From Clostridium disporicum (GTDB taxonomy: Bacteria; Bacillota; Clostridia; Clostridiales; Clostridiaceae), in contig NZ_CYZX01000006.1 of the NCBI RefSeq assembly GCF_001405015.1, forward strand, positions 105,712 to 169,711: a stretch of 64,000 nucleotides of DNA, read 5' to 3'. How positions within the stretch are numbered: position 1 is the first letter of the stretch; every line of letters begins with the position of its first letter. A program made the position numbers and the translations under genes. The notes under the pieces were generated by a model that worked only from the letters and a program-made list of their open reading frames with translations, was not told the DNA's origin and searched no databases. This document shows, piece by piece, positions 35,693 through 44,109 of this stretch.

Positions 35693-36355
35693 ATGATAGA
35701 AATAAGAGACGTTTATAAAGAGTTTTCAAATGAGAGAATTAATTTTAGCAATATAAAATTTGAAGATAATAAATCATATGTTATATTAGGACCTTCTGGA
35801 TGTGGTAAGTCGACATTACTAAATATTATTAGTGGAAATATAAAAGCTGATGGAGGAACTATTACTATAGATATTGATAATTCTCTATATAATTTAGAAA
35901 AATTATCAAGTGAAGAACTTCAAAAATATAGACGAGATAATATAAGTTATGTATCTCAAGAGTTTAATCTTTTTAATGATTTTACGGTTAAAGATAATTT
36001 AAAGTTAATTGAAAAAGTTAAAGGGAAGAGGATATCTATAGAGGAAGCTTTAGATGTTGTAAGTTTAAAAAATAAAGTAAATCAGAAAGTAAAAACTTTG
36101 TCTGGAGGAGAAAAGCAAAGAGTTTGTATAGCAAGAGCATTGCTTCAAGAAGGAAAGATACTTTTATGTGATGAGCCAACTGGTTCATTAAATCAAGCTT
36201 TAGCTAACGACATTATAAAATCTTTAATAGATGTTCATAAGAAAAATAAAAATATGTTAATAGTAGTTACTCATGATGATAGATTAATAGAGAACTTTGA
36301 TTGTGTAATAAAATACGATGACTTTATAAAGATGAATATTGGAGGTGCTAATTAA
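35693..36355 (+). CDS. ABC ATPase (LolD/MacB type)
   Basis: 220 aa. Walker A GPSGCGKST, Q-loop YVSQEFNLFNDF, signature LSGGEKQRVCIARALL, Walker B ILLCDEPTGSLN and switch His VTHDD. LolD-like size suits an FtsX-fold permease. AAAGGAG before the ATG; permease start overlaps its stop (TAATG). Confidence 0.9.
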   Translation: MIEIRDVYKEFSNERINFSNIKFEDNKSYVILGPSGCGKSTLLNIISGNIKADGGTITIDIDNSLYNLEKLSSEELQKYRRDNISYVSQEFNLFNDFTVKDNLKLIEKVKGKRISIEEALDVVSLKNKVNQKVKTLSGGEKQRVCIARALLQEGKILLCDEPTGSLNQALANDIIKSLIDVHKKNKNMLIVVTHDDRLIENFDCVIKYDDFIKMNIGGAN

Positions 36356-37530
36356 TGTTTAGATATTCAATAAAATCTTTATTAAGCAAGAAAACAGTAA
36401 GTATATTATTTATTATATCAATATGTATAGCAATTTCTATAAGTATGTTATCTATAAATATTAGTTCACAAATAGATGAAGGATTTTATCAGGTAGATAA
36501 AAAATACGATATTATAGTTGGACCTAAAGGTAGTAGTACTCAATTAGTAATGTCTAGTTTGTTTTTCTCAGATGACCCATTAGGAACTATAGATACGGAT
36601 TATTTAGATAATATAATGGATGAATATGAGGTAACTACTATAGTTCCATTAGCTATGGCTGATTCATATAAAGGAAATAGAATAGTAGGAACTACAACTG
36701 ATTTGCTAAATGATTATAGCTTGAAATCAGGAGAATTATTTAAAGAAGATTATGAAGTTGTTGTAGGATATAACATTGCTACTAGCTATAATCTTTCTAT
36801 AGGAGATGAAATTACTACATCTCATGGGACAAGTAACTATGCAGAAGAACACACAAGTTCACCATATATTTTAGTTGGTATCTTAGATAAGACTAATACA
36901 TCATATGATAACACTCTTTTTACAAGTATAAATAGTGTATGGAATGCACACGATGAAGAACACATTCATTCAGAAGAAGAAGAGCATTCTCATGAAGGGG
37001 ATGATCATAATATGGGTTATACATCTATACTTGTTAAAACAGGAAGTTTGGCAACAGCAAATAAAATAGAAACTTCTTTAAGTGAAGATGTTGATGTACA
37101 AGCTGTAAACACTACAAAGATATTAAGAAAGCTAGTTGGTAATATTGATATGAGTAAGCAGGTTGCTTTATTGCTTTGTGGAATAATAGTAGTGTTAGCA
37201 TCACTATTAACTTGTGTAATGAGCTTTTTAATGCTTGTTAATTCTAAGAATGATATTAAGTTACTTAAGTTTTTAGGAATGAATAAGAGTAAAATATATA
37301 GCTACGTTTTAGGACAAGTAATAATATTAATAGCTGTAAGTATAACTATTTCTTTATTAATTAATAGGGTAGCTTTAAGTCTAGTAAATAATATATCATC
37401 ATCTTTAGGAATAGTACTTGACTTAACAAAGGTATATCCAACAGAGTTTTATATTGTATTCATATATGTTGGAGTTATTATAGTATCAACCCTTATATAT
37501 TCTTACATTAGAGTAAAAAAGGAGAAGTAG
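36355..37530 (+). CDS. FtsX/MacB-type permease with His-rich loop
   Basis: 391 aa. One N-terminal span (about 15-35), a large extracytoplasmic domain (about 40-270), then three C-terminal spans, the MacB/FtsX plan. The outer domain carries a run with six His among acids at residues 199-218 (AHDEEHIHSEEEEHSHEGDD), typical of Zn, Ni or Cu chelation, plus SHGTSNYAEEH near 156-166. Such permeases are mechanotransmitters that extract or release ligands, not channels. With the Cys-rich small protein and the CxxC lipoprotein, a metal-handling role is likely. Confidence 0.82.
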   Translation: MFRYSIKSLLSKKTVSILFIISICIAISISMLSINISSQIDEGFYQVDKKYDIIVGPKGSSTQLVMSSLFFSDDPLGTIDTDYLDNIMDEYEVTTIVPLAMADSYKGNRIVGTTTDLLNDYSLKSGELFKEDYEVVVGYNIATSYNLSIGDEITTSHGTSNYAEEHTSSPYILVGILDKTNTSYDNTLFTSINSVWNAHDEEHIHSEEEEHSHEGDDHNMGYTSILVKTGSLATANKIETSLSEDVDVQAVNTTKILRKLVGNIDMSKQVALLLCGIIVVLASLLTCVMSFLMLVNSKNDIKLLKFLGMNKSKIYSYVLGQVIILIAVSITISLLINRVALSLVNNISSSLGIVLDLTKVYPTEFYIVFIYVGVIIVSTLIYSYIRVKKEK

Positions 37531-37532
37531 TA

Positions 37533-38321
37533 ATGAAAAAGCTAGTTTTTATATTATTTATAATACCTATGATAATGATTGGATGTGTAGCATCAGGTGA
37601 AAAAGATAATAATGAAATAACAGAAGTAAAATTTAAAGATATGATAGATATAAAGGAATTAGAAAAGTTAGATGGAAAGAAGATAAAAATGGTTGGATTC
37701 TTTGCACAGAGCTCTCCGTTAGATGGATCAATGGCGTATTTAATGAATATGCCTTATCAGAATTGTGCATATTGTCTACCTAATACAAATCAACTTATGA
37801 ATACTATGGCGGTATATCCTAAGAAAGGTAAACAAATAGAATTTACAGACCTACCAGTAGAAATTATAGGAACTATAAAGTTTGAAAATATAACTGATCA
37901 AATGGGATATTCATATAATTATAGAATAGTTGATGCTGAAATATCTTTAGCAGATGTTGATTCTATGAGTGATGATGTGAAAATATATACTGATTTAGTT
38001 GATAGGGGGTTTCCTGATAAAATAAGCAATATAATATTACTTATAAATAATATACAGTCAATTAGAGTTGAGGGAGAAAATTTAGAGTCTGTAGAATTAA
38101 TTCCAGATGAATTAGTAGAAGAGGTATATGAATTATTTAACGGATTAGATAAAGATAAGTATATTGATGTCCTAGCAATAGTTGATGAGGTAAAAATATT
38201 AGTAGATAAAGTTAATAATTCATTAATAACTAAAGATTATGATAGTATGGATGAGTATATAGATAATGAAGTTGAAATTTTTTATAAAGTATATGAATGG
38301 TTAATGAAGCCACAAGTATAA
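37533..38321 (+). CDS. Lipoprotein with CAYC motif (DUF3299-like)
   Basis: 262 aa lipoprotein; lipobox IMIGC with Cys18. Residues about 45-135 resemble a beta-barrel domain: LDGKKIKMVGFFAQ, then QNCAYCLPNTNQLMN and PVEIIGTIKF, a pattern I associate with DUF3299, whose members often contain CxxC and sit next to FtsX-type ABC transporters. The C-terminal half is helical and acidic. It is 3 nt from the permease stop. Probable metal-binding or thiol partner. Confidence 0.72.
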   Translation: MKKLVFILFIIPMIMIGCVASGEKDNNEITEVKFKDMIDIKELEKLDGKKIKMVGFFAQSSPLDGSMAYLMNMPYQNCAYCLPNTNQLMNTMAVYPKKGKQIEFTDLPVEIIGTIKFENITDQMGYSYNYRIVDAEISLADVDSMSDDVKIYTDLVDRGFPDKISNIILLINNIQSIRVEGENLESVELIPDELVEEVYELFNGLDKDKYIDVLAIVDEVKILVDKVNNSLITKDYDSMDEYIDNEVEIFYKVYEWLMKPQV

Positions 38322-38404
38322 TTAAATATATATATTTATATAATATTAAACACATTTTCAAATGTAGAATCAACTAAAAATATAATATTTTATTGTTAAT
38401 TAAG

Positions 38405-38440
38405 AAAAGCTTGGACATAAAATGTCCAAGCTTTTAACTT
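38405..38440. terminator. Terminator of the His-rich ABC operon (bidirectional)
   Basis: AAAAGCTTGGACA (38405-38417) pairs with TGTCCAAGCTTTT (38423-38435). T-rich on the plus side; on the minus side CTTTTCTT follows, serving the convergent 3D-protein gene. Confidence 0.88.
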
Positions 38441-38513
38441 TATATCTGCCATAAGGCATCTTTATATTAAACTAAGTTAAATATGATTCATTTGCCATAA
38501 ATACAAACCTAGT

Positions 38514-39674
38514 TTACCATTCTCCTGGATAGGCAAGAATAGTAACTTCTACTTGTCTACGTCCCCAGCTAACACACTCACTATGTGTGTTAAAATATAC
38601 ATCTACTATGTTTCCTTTTATAGCACCACCTGTATCTGATGCTATTGCAACTCCATAACCTGATACATGAACCTTTGAACCTAAAGGAATAACATTTGGA
38701 TCAACTGCAACGGTACTTATTCCATTTGGATTATGGATTGGCTTTAGCCCAATAGCTGTTATGCCACCACCAGTATAAGCTGTTGATTCCATTTGATATG
38801 TTGCTTTACCATCTTCATCTAATGATGGAGGGGCAACAGGTGGAGTGTTTGCCTCTTCAATTATAACATTACCTTGATAAATTCCATCTTGAGCTAGTCC
38901 AATTACATAAGAGCTAGTTAATTGAGGGAGTAATCCTTCAAGTGTATTAACTGCATCTTGAATTTGTGATATTGAAGAGGTAGAAGAGTTAATAATTGAT
39001 AATGGGTGCTCAACAAGAGTTTTTTCATTAGCTTCAATTATTGCAAAAACCTCATTTTTTTGTTCGTTAAGTTCATTTAAAGCTGATTGCTGTTCAGACT
39101 TCTTACTTTCAACTTCAGCTAAATCTTTAGATATTTCTTCATTTAGTGAATTCAATTCATCTTCATTCTTTTTTAGTGATTCAGAAGTTTGTTCAAGTTT
39201 TTCTTTCTTTTCATCTATATCCTTCATAAGTTCTTTATCAAGAGATATTATTTTTGATACAGAATGTATTCTGTTAAATAAATCTGAAAAACTTTCTGAA
39301 TTAAGAACAAATAATATAATATTAGAAGTAAGGTTGCTTTTATACAGGGAACGAACTCTAATATTAAGTTTATTTTGTGCTTCATCCATTTCTTTTTCAT
39401 TTTGGATTAATAGGTTTTTAGTGTTTTCTATCTCTATTTTTGTATCTTCAATTTTTCTGTTATTTTCCTCTAGATTTTGATTTATTTCTTCAATTTCTAC
39501 ATCTAAGCTAGAGATCTTTTCATTTATTTGTTTAATTTCCGTGTTAAGTTCTTGGTACTTAACTTTATGTTGATCAATAGATGTATTTTCAGGAGCTGCC
39601 ATTACAGGAAAAGAAACATTAAAAGTAACACATAGTGCTAAAGCGCTAGCTATTAATTTTAATTCTTTATTCAA
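38514..39674 (-). CDS. Secreted coiled-coil / 3D-domain cell-wall protein
   Basis: 386 aa. A signal peptide (1-26) is followed by a long coiled coil (about 30-240) like PcsB/CwlO N-termini, a linker rich in Pro, then a C-terminal 3D domain (about 295-386) with the three Asp signature: TVAVDPNVIP, ASDTGGAIKG, NIVDVYF. 3D domains resemble lytic transglycosylase cores (MltA). Likely a peptidoglycan hydrolase. TTG start with AGGAGG upstream. Confidence 0.87.
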   Translation of the reverse strand: MNKELKLIASALALCVTFNVSFPVMAAPENTSIDQHKVKYQELNTEIKQINEKISSLDVEIEEINQNLEENNRKIEDTKIEIENTKNLLIQNEKEMDEAQNKLNIRVRSLYKSNLTSNIILFVLNSESFSDLFNRIHSVSKIISLDKELMKDIDEKKEKLEQTSESLKKNEDELNSLNEEISKDLAEVESKKSEQQSALNELNEQKNEVFAIIEANEKTLVEHPLSIINSSTSSISQIQDAVNTLEGLLPQLTSSYVIGLAQDGIYQGNVIIEEANTPPVAPPSLDEDGKATYQMESTAYTGGGITAIGLKPIHNPNGISTVAVDPNVIPLGSKVHVSGYGVAIASDTGGAIKGNIVDVYFNTHSECVSWGRRQVEVTILAYPGEW

Positions 39675-39858
39675 AATATACCTCCTAGTATCTAATGGTT
39701 ACATATCTAGTATATAACATAAACATAAGAAGATGCAAATTTACTCTAGCAAAAGGAATATATGTAAAAAATACACAGTAATGATATAATGGTTATAGTG
39801 CATATATTTTGTTATATAAAGATAAGAATAACATGAATATATATTTAGGAGAATAATA

Positions 39859-40722
39859 ATGAGTAATACAAGTAGTATAAATAAAACAATATCTGAAATA
39901 ATTAAGGAAAGAACCTCAGTAAGGACATATGAAGAATGTGAAATTGATGAAGATAAGATAGTAAAAATTGAAGAGTATATTAATAATTTGAAGGGGCCCT
40001 TTAATGAAAAAGTAAGATTTAAGTTAATAAACTCAAAGGAACCTTTAAAGGGAGAAAAGATAGGTACTTATGGAATTATAAAAGGTGCTAATAATTTTAT
40101 TGCAGTTGCTTATGAAAATGGTGAAATGGCATTAGAAGAAGTTGGGTATGAAATGGAAAAAGTAATTCTTTATATAACCTCTCTTGGATTAGGAACTTGT
40201 TGGATTGGAGGTACTTTTAATAAGGGAGAGTTTTCGAAGTCTATGGAATTAAAGGAAGATGAAGTTTTACCTATAGTAACTCCTTTTGGTAAGAGTGGAG
40301 AGAATAAGCGTTTTATAGAAAAGACTATGAAGTTTTTGACTAAATCAAAAAAGAGAAAAGAATGGTACGAAATTTTTTTCTTAAGAGATTTTTCTGTACC
40401 ATTGACACCAGTAATTAATTTAGGTTACTTTAAAGAGGTACTTGAAAATGTTAGATTGGCTCCATCGGCACTTAATAAGCAACCTTGGAGAATAGTTAAA
40501 GATGGTAATAAATTTCATTTCTATATTAACTCATCTAAGAAGAAAAATGATAAGTTAACATTTGATATTCATAGAATTGATATGGGAATAGCTATGTGTC
40601 ATTTCGATTTAACATGCAAGGAATTAGGATTAGAAGGAAGGTTTATTAAATGTAATCCAGAGATAACAGATACACCTAAAAATATTAGTTATGTTATTAC
40701 TTGGGTCCATGAGAGTGTTTAA
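39859..40722 (+). CDS. Nitroreductase-family protein (TM1586 type)
   Basis: 287 aa. N-terminal RTSVRTYEE is the nitroreductase start motif, APSALNKQPWR is the FMN-binding SPSAxNxQPW motif placed late (near residue 200), with GLGTCWIGG and DIGIA-like MGIAMCHF. The split order is that of the tandem TM1586-like subgroup. Probably FMN-dependent; substrate unknown. Its own ribosome site, AGGAG, precedes ATG. Confidence 0.78.
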   Translation: MSNTSSINKTISEIIKERTSVRTYEECEIDEDKIVKIEEYINNLKGPFNEKVRFKLINSKEPLKGEKIGTYGIIKGANNFIAVAYENGEMALEEVGYEMEKVILYITSLGLGTCWIGGTFNKGEFSKSMELKEDEVLPIVTPFGKSGENKRFIEKTMKFLTKSKKRKEWYEIFFLRDFSVPLTPVINLGYFKEVLENVRLAPSALNKQPWRIVKDGNKFHFYINSSKKKNDKLTFDIHRIDMGIAMCHFDLTCKELGLEGRFIKCNPEITDTPKNISYVITWVHESV

Positions 40723-40853
40723 GTTAGGTATATATAGATACTTTTTATGGATAAATTATTAAATATGTGGATTTCTAATTTTGAAAATATAAGTGTATTA
40801 TAATTACTTATGAGAAAGTTTGTCTTATGACAATATAATGGAGGAAAAAGTAA

Positions 40854-42053
40854 ATGGAAAAGTTATACTATTTAGATAGATATATTAAGGAGTTTACAGC
40901 TGAGGTTGTAGAGGTTAAAGAGATAGATGGAATGTATCATGTAGCTTTAGATAAAAGTGCATTTTTCCCAGGTGGAGGTGGTCAACCTGGAGATACTGGA
41001 TTTATTGAAAGTAGTAAAGTAATAGATGTATATGAAGATAATGGAGTAGTTTATCATGTTCTTGAAAAGAAACCATTAAAAATACATAGAGTAAAATGTA
41101 AAATTGATTGGGAAAAAAGATATGATGGAATGCAACAACATTTAGGACAGCATGTCTTATCAGGGTGCTTTTACTCATTGTTTAATGCTAATACTGTAAG
41201 CTTCCATATGGGAAGTGAAAGTAGTACTGTAGATATTGAGGGATTCTTAGAGGAAGATAAAATAAGAGAAGCTGAAAGATTTGCAAATGAAATAATTAAT
41301 CAAAATATAGAAGTTGAATTTTTTACGCCAAGTAAATCAGAGCTTAAAAAGATAAAAATAAGAAGAGCTTTACCGAAAACTGATGATGCGATTACTATAG
41401 TAAAAATAGGAGATCTTGATATAAATGCTTGTTGTGGAGTGCATCCTAAATCAACTTTAGATTTAAGAATGATTAAGATTAAAAGATGGGAAAAACATAA
41501 AGGCGCAACTAGAATAGAATTTTTAGCAGGGAAAAGAGCTATAGATGATAGCTTAAGGAGAGATAGTATAATTGCGACTATTTGTAAGTCAATGAAATGT
41601 GGAGAAAGTGAAATACTGAACATAATAAGTAAATCAGCAGAGGAAATTAGAGAATATCAAAATGAAAATAGAATGTTAAAATTAGAACTAAGTAAATATG
41701 AGATAAAGGAAATGATAGAATCTGCAGATAAGATTGGAGATATATCTATTATTAAGAAGATTTATGAAAAGTCGGATTTAAAGCATATTGGGAAGCTTGC
41801 AGAAAAGTTAGTAGAAAATAAAAAAACAATAGCGTTGTTTGCTGTAAAATATGATGATAAGTCAAATCTAATCTTTGCATCGTCAAAAGACAATGATATA
41901 TCTATGAATGAGTTATTAAAGGATGCAATTACCTTAATTGATGGTAGAGGTGGAGGAAGTAAATTTTTAGCTCAAGGTGGAGGGAAAAAATCAAATAATT
42001 TAGAAGCCACTATAGATTACGCCTTTATGAAGATAAAAAATAGCCAAAATTAA
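40854..42053 (+). CDS. Alanyl-tRNA editing protein AlaX (with DHHA1)
   Basis: 399 aa freestanding editing enzyme that hydrolyses mischarged Ser- or Gly-tRNA(Ala). The zinc motifs HLGQH (H96 and H100) and ACCGVH are visible. N-terminal AFFPGGGGQPGDTG is the conserved editing motif. The C-terminal DHHA1-like part ends with DGRGGGSKFLAQGGG. This is the long (AlaX-L) form. Monocistronic, with GGAGG upstream. Confidence 0.92.
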   Translation: MEKLYYLDRYIKEFTAEVVEVKEIDGMYHVALDKSAFFPGGGGQPGDTGFIESSKVIDVYEDNGVVYHVLEKKPLKIHRVKCKIDWEKRYDGMQQHLGQHVLSGCFYSLFNANTVSFHMGSESSTVDIEGFLEEDKIREAERFANEIINQNIEVEFFTPSKSELKKIKIRRALPKTDDAITIVKIGDLDINACCGVHPKSTLDLRMIKIKRWEKHKGATRIEFLAGKRAIDDSLRRDSIIATICKSMKCGESEILNIISKSAEEIREYQNENRMLKLELSKYEIKEMIESADKIGDISIIKKIYEKSDLKHIGKLAEKLVENKKTIALFAVKYDDKSNLIFASSKDNDISMNELLKDAITLIDGRGGGSKFLAQGGGKKSNNLEATIDYAFMKIKNSQN

Positions 42054-42130
42054 TATACAAACATTTAACATATTCATCCATAATGCATATAATGTAGTAT
42101 AAAATTAACTATACAAAGGAGATAGGAATT

Positions 42131-42736
42131 ATGGACAAAAGATGTTTTAATGATTTTGATGATTTTGATGATTTTGATTTGAATGAATTTGATTTGGATG
42201 AATTTGACCTTGATGATGAAGAAAATATAGAATGTGACAGAGATAGATTTCGTAGAGAAAGAGAATGTGATGAAAATTTTGTAAGCGAATTTGATGAAGA
42301 TACTTTTACAGAAGGCATAGAAAATAGTAATTGTAATTCTAGAAATGGACAATGTATTAATGCCATTAATGCAGCTTTTTGTGCTGGAAAAGAGCAAGGA
42401 TTTAGACAAGGTAGAGCTGTTGGCTTACGAGAAGGTAGAAGAGAAGGCTTTAGAGCTGGATTCAGAAAAGGATTCGAAGAAGGAAGAAGAGTTGGCTTTA
42501 GAGAAGGCTGTGAAGCCGGAAAACGTCAAGGATTTAGAAATGGTTTTGAAGAAGGAAGAGAAGTAGGACGTCAAGAAGGTAGAGAGGCAGGAGTAAGACA
42601 AGGATTTAGAGAAGGATTCAGAGCTGGGTTTAATGAAGGCTTTAGAAGAGGTAGAGATTGCGTTATAAAGAAAGTATTAGAAAGCTGTAACAATTGTAGA
42701 AACATTAGAAACGGTAGAAACTGTAGAAACCGTTAG
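42131..42736 (+). CDS. Polyampholyte protein with 23 GxxX tetrads
   Basis: 201 aa, no family recognised. Residues 5-60 are strongly acidic, with Phe spaced every three to five residues among Asp (FNDFDDFDDFDLNEFDL). Residues 86-177 are 23 uninterrupted Gly-x-x-x tetrads (for example GFRQGRAVGLREGRREGFRA), rich in Arg, Phe and Glu. The C-terminus has Cys pairs (CNNC, NCRNR). The Gxxx periodicity resembles the deca-GX3 of Yae1 and glycine-zipper helices; long acidic and basic blocks suggest self-association. AAGGAGATA precedes ATG and a terminator follows. Antisense open frames here come from repeat composition. Confidence 0.8.
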   Translation: MDKRCFNDFDDFDDFDLNEFDLDEFDLDDEENIECDRDRFRRERECDENFVSEFDEDTFTEGIENSNCNSRNGQCINAINAAFCAGKEQGFRQGRAVGLREGRREGFRAGFRKGFEEGRRVGFREGCEAGKRQGFRNGFEEGREVGRQEGREAGVRQGFREGFRAGFNEGFRRGRDCVIKKVLESCNNCRNIRNGRNCRNR

Positions 42737-42743
42737 TTATTAT

Positions 42744-42776
42744 AGGTTGTATCAAATTTTGATACAACCTTTTTTG
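42744..42776 (+). terminator. Terminator after the Gxxx-repeat gene
   Basis: AGGTTGTATCAAA (42744-42756) pairs with TTTGATACAACCT (42758-42770), then TTTTT. Confidence 0.9.
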
Positions 42777-42870
42777 TATCTATTACTTCTATTACATATT
42801 TATTATTAATTAGAGTGTTATTTATATTTTGTAATAATTAAAGTATTTAGTGAAATAATAAAATTAGCGG

Positions 42871-42888
42871 TTGTAATAAATATTACAA
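42871..42888 (+). promoter_or_regulatory. Inverted repeat, possible operator
   Basis: TTGTAAT-AAAT-ATTACAA, a 7-4-7 inverted repeat 32 nt upstream of the lipoprotein start, suitable for a dimeric repressor. The protein that binds it is unknown. Confidence 0.4.
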
Positions 42889-42920
42889 AATTTAAAAATT
42901 AGACTTTAGGAGGATAAAAT

Positions 42921-43505
42921 ATGAAAACAAAGTCATTAGTATTAGCGTTATTTTTAGGAGTAGCCTTATTAGTTGGTTGTGGCAATAATGGTACTACAAA
43001 TGATACAACTAATAAAGGAGCAACTACTGAAGAAAAAGAAAATACAAATACAAATAATCCTGGAGATGCAGATGTAGTAAGTTCAGCATCTTTAGCAAGT
43101 GATGAAGAAACACTTAAAAAAGCTTTAAAAGATAGTTGGATAGTATTATTAAAGAATGATATAACTACAAGTAAAGATTTAGTAGTAGAAGGAGACTTTA
43201 CTAAACCGGATAAAAATGATTCTTCAAAGATGGTTCCTGCTGGTCGTACAATAGCTCTTTATGAAAATGATGATAATAATACAACTAAATCTTATACATT
43301 AACAACACCAAAAATTACTGTTAAGAGTAAGGATACAAAAATAGAAGGTGGAACAATAATTGGAGATGTATATGTAGAAGCTGAAGGATTTGAACTTGAA
43401 AATGCTAAGATTGAAGGTAATGTGTATTTCTCAAAACAAGAATATAAAGATTCATTTGAAATGGATGATAAGAGCACAGTTACTGGAGTTCAAGAAGTAA
43501 AGTAA
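42921..43505 (+). CDS. Lipoprotein with beta-helix-like C-terminus
   Basis: 194 aa; lipobox LLVGC, Cys20. Thr/Asn/Glu-rich linker to residue 55, then a region with repeating short beta segments (ITVKSKDTKIEGGTIIGDVYVEAEG). The pattern suggests a small right-handed beta-helix, as seen in polymer-forming (bactofilin-like) or adhesin folds. No enzyme motifs. GGAGG before ATG; terminator follows. Confidence 0.7.
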   Translation: MKTKSLVLALFLGVALLVGCGNNGTTNDTTNKGATTEEKENTNTNNPGDADVVSSASLASDEETLKKALKDSWIVLLKNDITTSKDLVVEGDFTKPDKNDSSKMVPAGRTIALYENDDNNTTKSYTLTTPKITVKSKDTKIEGGTIIGDVYVEAEGFELENAKIEGNVYFSKQEYKDSFEMDDKSTVTGVQEVK

Positions 43506-43556
43506 ATTAAGAATAAAAGATAAATATTTAAATAATAATAGTTAATAATAATTTAT

Positions 43557-43586
43557 GGGAGGCATTTAATATGCCTCCTTTTATTT
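43557..43586 (+). terminator. Terminator after the lipoprotein gene
   Basis: GGAGGCAT (43558-43565) pairs with ATGCCTCC (43571-43578), then TTTTATTTT. Confidence 0.9.
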
Positions 43587-43706
43587 TATTAATTATTACT
43601 GTAGTTTAATTAAGTTTATAAATAATGGAAGATCAGAATGATTAGAAAGTAGAATATATTAAATTATATTTAAAAGAAGAAAAAATACTTAGAGTCACTT
43701 TGTATA

Positions 43707-43735
43707 TTGACAATGAAAAAGATGTAAACTATATT
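43707..43735 (+). promoter_or_regulatory. Sigma-A promoter of arsR-MATE-gshF operon
   Basis: TTGACA (43707-43712), 17-nt spacer, TATATT (43730-43735). Start expected near 43742, directly at the operator palindrome. Confidence 0.8.
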
Positions 43736-43741
43736 GAATAC

Positions 43742-43757
43742 ATAGATAAGTATCTAT
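43742..43757 (+). promoter_or_regulatory. ArsR-family operator palindrome
   Basis: ATAGATA-AG-TATCTAT, a perfect 7-2-7 inverted repeat covering the predicted transcription start, of the type bound by ArsR/SmtB repressors. It lies 12 nt before the arsR start. Confidence 0.65.
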
Positions 43758-43769
43758 ATAGGAGGAAAT

Positions 43770-44057
43770 ATGAAAGATAAATATGAAGTAAATGCAAAAA
43801 TATTTAAAGCTCTTAGCGATCAGAATAGATTGAAGATTATTCATATATTATCAGATGGTGAAAGATGTGCTTGTGAGCTATTAAATTATTTTAATTTCAC
43901 TCAACCAACATTATCACATCATATGAAAGTATTAATCGACTGTGAATTAGTTACTTCAAGGAAAGAAGGCACTTGGAACCATTATAGTTTAGTAGAAGAA
44001 AATGCTAAAGAATTAGTTGATTTTTTGAATGAAATAATATATCCAGAGAGAGAGTAA
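43770..44057 (+). CDS. ArsR-family metal-responsive repressor
   Basis: 95 aa winged helix. Helix 3 carries ERCACELL with C33 and C35, matching the ELCVCDL As(III)/Sb(III) site of ArsR; a third Cys, C65 (IDCELV), could complete a three-thiol site. The recognition helix contains TQPTLSHHMKVL. It most likely represses its own operon and releases DNA on arsenite, antimonite or a similar thiophilic ion. AGGAGG precedes the ATG; MATE gene follows 52 nt later. Confidence 0.88.
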   Translation: MKDKYEVNAKIFKALSDQNRLKIIHILSDGERCACELLNYFNFTQPTLSHHMKVLIDCELVTSRKEGTWNHYSLVEENAKELVDFLNEIIYPERE

Positions 44058-44109
44058 TATGTAGTTACAGGTAGTAAATAAATAGATAAAAATTAATCAT
44101 GGAGGAAAA

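Noticed and set aside
42061..42120. Possible sporulation sigma-E promoter before the Gxxx-repeat gene
   Set aside because: CATATAAT fits the -10 roughly but the ATATT element is only 11 nt away instead of about 14.
42074..42566. Open frames on the minus strand (42074-42409, 42109-42366) and in another plus frame (42345-42566) within the Gxxx-repeat gene
   Set aside because: Repeat composition (GAT/TTT and GAA/AGA runs) leaves other frames open by chance; no ribosome site supports them.
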